A stretch of DNA of 9,092 bases from CAYSND01 sp964642235. GTDB taxonomy: Bacteria; Bacteroidota; Bacteroidia; Bacteroidales; UBA932. Below the pieces are notes generated by a model. The model saw nothing but the letters and a program-made list of their open reading frames with translations, was not told the origin of the DNA and did no database searches. The first letter of the stretch is position 1, and every line of letters starts with the position of its first letter. The translations under genes were made by a program, and so were the position numbers. Below are positions 6,906-9,092 of the stretch, in pieces. Location of the stretch: NCBI GenBank assembly GCA_964642235.1, contig CAZXOP010000081.1, positions 1-9,092 of the forward strand. The letters are read 5' to 3'.

Positions 6906-7756
6906 TCCCTTATAAGGAGTTGCTTTTCATTACGCCACCATGTCATTTGCCTTTTGGCATAACGTCTGCTATTTCGTTTTATAAGAAATATCGCCTCATC
7001 CAGTGATATTTCCCCATCTAAGTGCCTAAACATCTCCCTATAACCAACGGTTTTAAGAGCGGGCATGTTTTTATATTCATAAAGGGAGCGGACCTCATCT
7101 TTCAGACCTGACTCTAACATTATATCCACCCTGCGATCGATTCTTTCGTATAACTCCTCTCGTGGCCTCGAAAGGGATATTTTTTCTATTTCAAAAGGGC
7201 GCTCTCTTTTACTATTGGACTTGAATGAGGAGAATTTCTTTCCTGTCATTAAGGTAACCTCTAAAGCCCTTATTACTCTCTGAGTATTAGCGATGTCTAT
7301 TGTTTGATATGATTCAGGGTCAAGAATCTTTAACTCTCTTCTAAGGGACTCTATCCCCTCCTCCTCTCCTCTTTTAGTAAGGCTCTCTCTAAGTTCTATA
7401 TCAGCTTCCGGAAAATCGTCTAATCCATAGCATAGTGCATCCACATAGAGACCTGAGCCACCAACCATAACTAGATTATCATGGCTCCTGAATAGTTCTT
7501 CAAGAAGCTCAAGTGCCTCTATTTCGTATTTACCGGCCGTGTAACGCTGTGATACTGAATGAGTGAATATAAAGTAATGCTTAATCTGCGCCATCTGTTC
7601 AGGGGATGGAGGGGCTGTCCCTATTTTCATCTCTTTAAATATCTGCCGAGAATCGCAGGAGATAATGGGAGAGCCATATTCTGTGGCAAGCCTGATACTA
7701 TAATCAGTCTTTCCCACCGCAGTAGGACCCACTATTATCGTTAATTTTTTCTGCAT
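6902..7756 (-). CDS. miaA: tRNA dimethylallyltransferase MiaA
   Basis: MiaA transfers the dimethylallyl group of DMAPP to N6 of A37 in tRNAs that read codons starting with U, the first step towards ms2i6A. I choose the ATG at 7754-7756 (284 residues). The frame opens 32 codons earlier, but that would overlap the upstream gene by 92 bases and precede the conserved start MQKKLTIIVGPTAVGKT. Visible motifs are the P-loop GPTAVGKT (10-17), CDSRQIF (34-40) with the probable general base Asp35, IGTAPPS (45-51), VGGSGLY (98-104), ANTQRVIRALEV (156-167), TVGYREMF (236-243) and the C-terminal RRYAKRQMTWWRN (264-276). Ser101 stands where E. coli has Thr, which I believe is common in this phylum. The gene starts 4 bases after the preceding gene's stop. 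Confidence 0.96.
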   Translation of the reverse strand: MQKKLTIIVGPTAVGKTDYSIRLATEYGSPIISCDSRQIFKEMKIGTAPPSPEQMAQIKHYFIFTHSVSQRYTAGKYEIEALELLEELFRSHDNLVMVGGSGLYVDALCYGLDDFPEADIELRESLTKRGEEEGIESLRRELKILDPESYQTIDIANTQRVIRALEVTLMTGKKFSSFKSNSKRERPFEIEKISLSRPREELYERIDRRVDIMLESGLKDEVRSLYEYKNMPALKTVGYREMFRHLDGEISLDEAIFLIKRNSRRYAKRQMTWWRNEKQLLIRD

Positions 7757-7760
7757 TGTA

Positions 7761-8285
7761 CTATATAGATGCCTCTTCACCCTCGGGAAGTTCCTCTTCG
7801 TCAAAAAGATCATCTTCGACTTCGTCTTCAGAGAGAGGTTTTTGTGGAACAACTCCCCCTATATCTCCGTAATCTTCATAATCTTCATATTTATTTGAAA
7901 ACTGATCGGGATTACGCCCCTTTTCAGCCATCAAACGGGGATAAGATTCTCTAATATTAAAAATCTCTTCACCTATATAATTAAGAATAATATATCTCTC
8001 TGAATTAAGGTTAAAGTAGTAACGAAGTGTGGTCTCCCCTTTTTCAAATGTCTTTTGTAAGGTTACTGAATCCATTGAACCATCCCCCATATCGAAAAGA
8101 CCATATTCACTGCAAAGTACTCCATCTTTATCATAACCCTCAAACATAACCATCTGGTCAGGAGCAAAACCGAGGTCAGTCCTGATGAACTCGTGAAGTT
8201 TATAGAGTTTCATCTCTGCTTTGATTTCATACTCTCTCATAAATATTTTATTAGAGGGGAGAGTTGCCCTGTACTTGAGTATCAT
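7761..8285 (-). CDS. PRiA4_ORF3-like domain protein with acidic tail
   Basis: This 174-residue protein resembles the PRiA4_ORF3 family (PF07929, often auto-named 'IS1096 element passenger TnpR family') in its Bacteroidota form. The N-terminal half (about 1-110) has the typical beta strand MILKYRATLPSN, a helix with LYKLHEFIRTDLGF (27-40), the strand MVMFEGYD and the GLFDMGDGSMDSVTL segment (62-76), then TLRYYFNL and RYIILNYIGE. The C-terminal part is polar, with YEDYEDYGDIGG (133-144) and then 13 acidic residues within positions 152-171. There is no signal peptide or membrane segment, so it is probably cytoplasmic. No transposase is nearby, so the insertion-element name misleads here. It sits 4 bases after the acyl-CoA reductase gene and 4 bases before miaA, which indicates one transcript. 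The function is unknown. Confidence 0.8.
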   Translation of the reverse strand: MILKYRATLPSNKIFMREYEIKAEMKLYKLHEFIRTDLGFAPDQMVMFEGYDKDGVLCSEYGLFDMGDGSMDSVTLQKTFEKGETTLRYYFNLNSERYIILNYIGEEIFNIRESYPRLMAEKGRNPDQFSNKYEDYEDYGDIGGVVPQKPLSEDEVEDDLFDEEELPEGEEASI

Positions 8286-8289
8286 ATAA

Positions 8290-9092
8290 TTAAATATTTC
8301 TTAAACTTAAAAGAAATTCGATCGTGTCTTTCCCGTCAGAATAATCATCTAATCGTGGTCTCTGAGCAAGACCAAAGTTACGGAAAATTTTTTGAATACG
8401 CGCCCCATTCACCTCACAGAATTGAATAATCTCCTCCTCACTGCTTAAAATTTTATAACCGACCACCGAAATAGGGTGAGAAAGTTCATCACTCTCCTTG
8501 AAAATCAATGGAGCACAATCTCTGAAATTTTCACCCTCCATCGTAATCAACGCCTTTTGGTAGAGATAGGAGTTCCTGAGAAAATCGAGATTCATCTGCC
8601 GCTGAACCCCTTCAACACCCTTAATGACACCTTCAAGATAGGAGAAATCGGTGAGTAGCAAGTGGGTAACGGATCTGCATCCTAGTCCATAATAGAGTGT
8701 GATATCCTCTGCCAAGGCACCGCACTCCCCTTTTGACAACTCTCTCTCTATCACTGCAACACTCGTTCTACTGCCACGAATTAGCTTTGGAAGGGTCGGG
8801 TATTTTTCTTTGAAATAAGAAGAGGAGGCATCGCCTCCCATTGTAAGAAGGGCATCAAATGGTTCTGACGCAAACTCCTCTGCGGTGCAAAACTTTATTC
8901 TATCTGCAAAGGGTGAAACAATGGCAGGAAGGAGAAATCTATCCTTCGAGGAGAGTTTTACCACTGCATCTGCACCGGAGGCAAGAACAGAAAGGAGGTC
9001 ATGAAACCCCACAAGAGGGATATTGCCTGCCATCACTATTCCCACCTTTATTGCCCCTTTATGGGAATTATGACTAATCGGAGGAAGTCCCT
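8290..9092 (-). CDS. LuxC-like acyl-CoA reductase, 5' end outside the window
   Basis: The visible 266 residues match the acyl-CoA reductase family related to LuxC (PF05893, aldehyde dehydrogenase fold), which reduces fatty acyl-CoA or acyl-protein thioesters to aldehyde with NADPH. The conserved segment VGIVMAGNIPLVGFHDLLSV begins at codon 9043-9045, which is GTG. Since the frame stays open upstream to the edge (GLPPISHNSHKGAIK precedes it), this GTG is an internal Val and the true start lies beyond 9092, with perhaps 80-90 residues missing. The probable catalytic cysteine is in GLGCRSV (codon 8677-8679). Family LuxC proteins are about 340-480 residues. The C-terminal KILSSEEEIIQFC region fits Bacteroidota members. 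This is the first visible gene of the operon with the PRiA4_ORF3-like gene and miaA. The physiological substrate is unknown. Light production is not suggested, as no luxAB is seen. Confidence 0.85.
   Translation of the reverse strand, partial: GLPPISHNSHKGAIKVGIVMAGNIPLVGFHDLLSVLASGADAVVKLSSKDRFLLPAIVSPFADRIKFCTAEEFASEPFDALLTMGGDASSSYFKEKYPTLPKLIRGSRTSVAVIERELSKGECGALAEDITLYYGLGCRSVTHLLLTDFSYLEGVIKGVEGVQRQMNLDFLRNSYLYQKALITMEGENFRDCAPLIFKESDELSHPISVVGYKILSSEEEIIQFCEVNGARIQKIFRNFGLAQRPRLDDYSDGKDTIEFLLSLRNI

Noticed and set aside
6908..6917. CCTTATAAGG palindrome as a terminator or binding site
   Set aside because: It is only 10 bp with an AT-rich centre, has no loop and no T tract, and lies within the miaA C-terminal codons. 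Chance is enough.
6948..6959. TGCC-TTTT-GGCA hairpin near the recQ/miaA junction as a terminator
   Set aside because: A 4-bp stem is too weak, no U-run follows, and the bases encode the conserved AKRQM part of MiaA.
8373..8380. TAACTTTG on the minus strand as an internal promoter for the PRiA4_ORF3-like gene
   Set aside because: It matches TAnnTTTG but has no -33 box and lies in coding sequence. Several similar matches (for example inside nhaA near 1543 and 1738) show that the 8-mer arises by chance here.
1..9092. Search for mobile, defence, CRISPR, toxin-antitoxin, riboswitch or RNA genes
   Set aside because: All coding space is filled by recognisable core genes with uniform base composition. 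I saw no arrays, terminal inverted repeats or integrase/transposase motifs, and no tRNA-like folds.

Overview
The window looks like chromosomal core sequence from a member of Bacteroidota, most likely order Bacteroidales. The reasons are: low GC; no strong Shine-Dalgarno sequences; TAnnTTTG-type promoter cores at two gene starts; a DUF3127 gene; a Bacteroidota-type RecQ with a C-terminal helix-turn-helix extension; a PRiA4_ORF3-like gene next to miaA; and a LuxC-type acyl-CoA reductase. A run of 53 N inside recQ shows that this is a gapped assembly. I see no rRNA, tRNA, CRISPR array, insertion sequence or phage gene, and no gene-free stretch above 300 bases. The longest confident non-coding stretch is under 60 bases.

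Left block (1-4677, all on the minus strand, so transcription runs right to left). kdsD (arabinose-5-phosphate isomerase, Kdo/LPS synthesis) overlaps an agmatinase-family ureohydrolase by one base. After 25 non-coding bases comes nhaA (Na+/H+ antiporter) with its own promoter candidate. Next are an FKBP-type prolyl-isomerase lipoprotein, a DUF3127 OB-fold-like protein ending in an SSB-like acidic tip, and the first 37 codons of a membrane-anchored protein cut by the window edge. Spacing is -1, 25, 41, 3 and 8 bases, so this reads as one or two operons for envelope and ion homeostasis.

Middle (4735-6905, plus strand). recQ is divergent from kdsD, and the putative kdsD promoter core lies just 6 bases before the recQ start codon. 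The gene is interrupted only by the N run. The flanking frames show it continues as one gene of about 720 residues if the true gap is a multiple of three.

Right block (6902-9092, minus strand). A LuxC-like acyl-CoA reductase (5' end outside the window), a PRiA4_ORF3-like acidic protein and miaA (tRNA A37 dimethylallyltransferase) are packed with 4-base gaps and are very probably one transcript. miaA converges on recQ and the two stop codons overlap within CTAA.

The window is mostly conserved housekeeping sequence. I do not see a clearly new system such as a defence island, BGC or mobile element. The most interesting leads are the SSB-like tip on the DUF3127 protein (in a window that also encodes RecQ, a known client of SSB tips in other bacteria), the enlarged pH-sensor loop in NhaA, and the conserved-looking but unexplained PRiA4_ORF3-like gene in the miaA operon. 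Three starts suggested by simple longest-ORF reading (nhaA, kdsD, miaA) appear too far upstream, and the acyl-CoA reductase has no true start inside the window.
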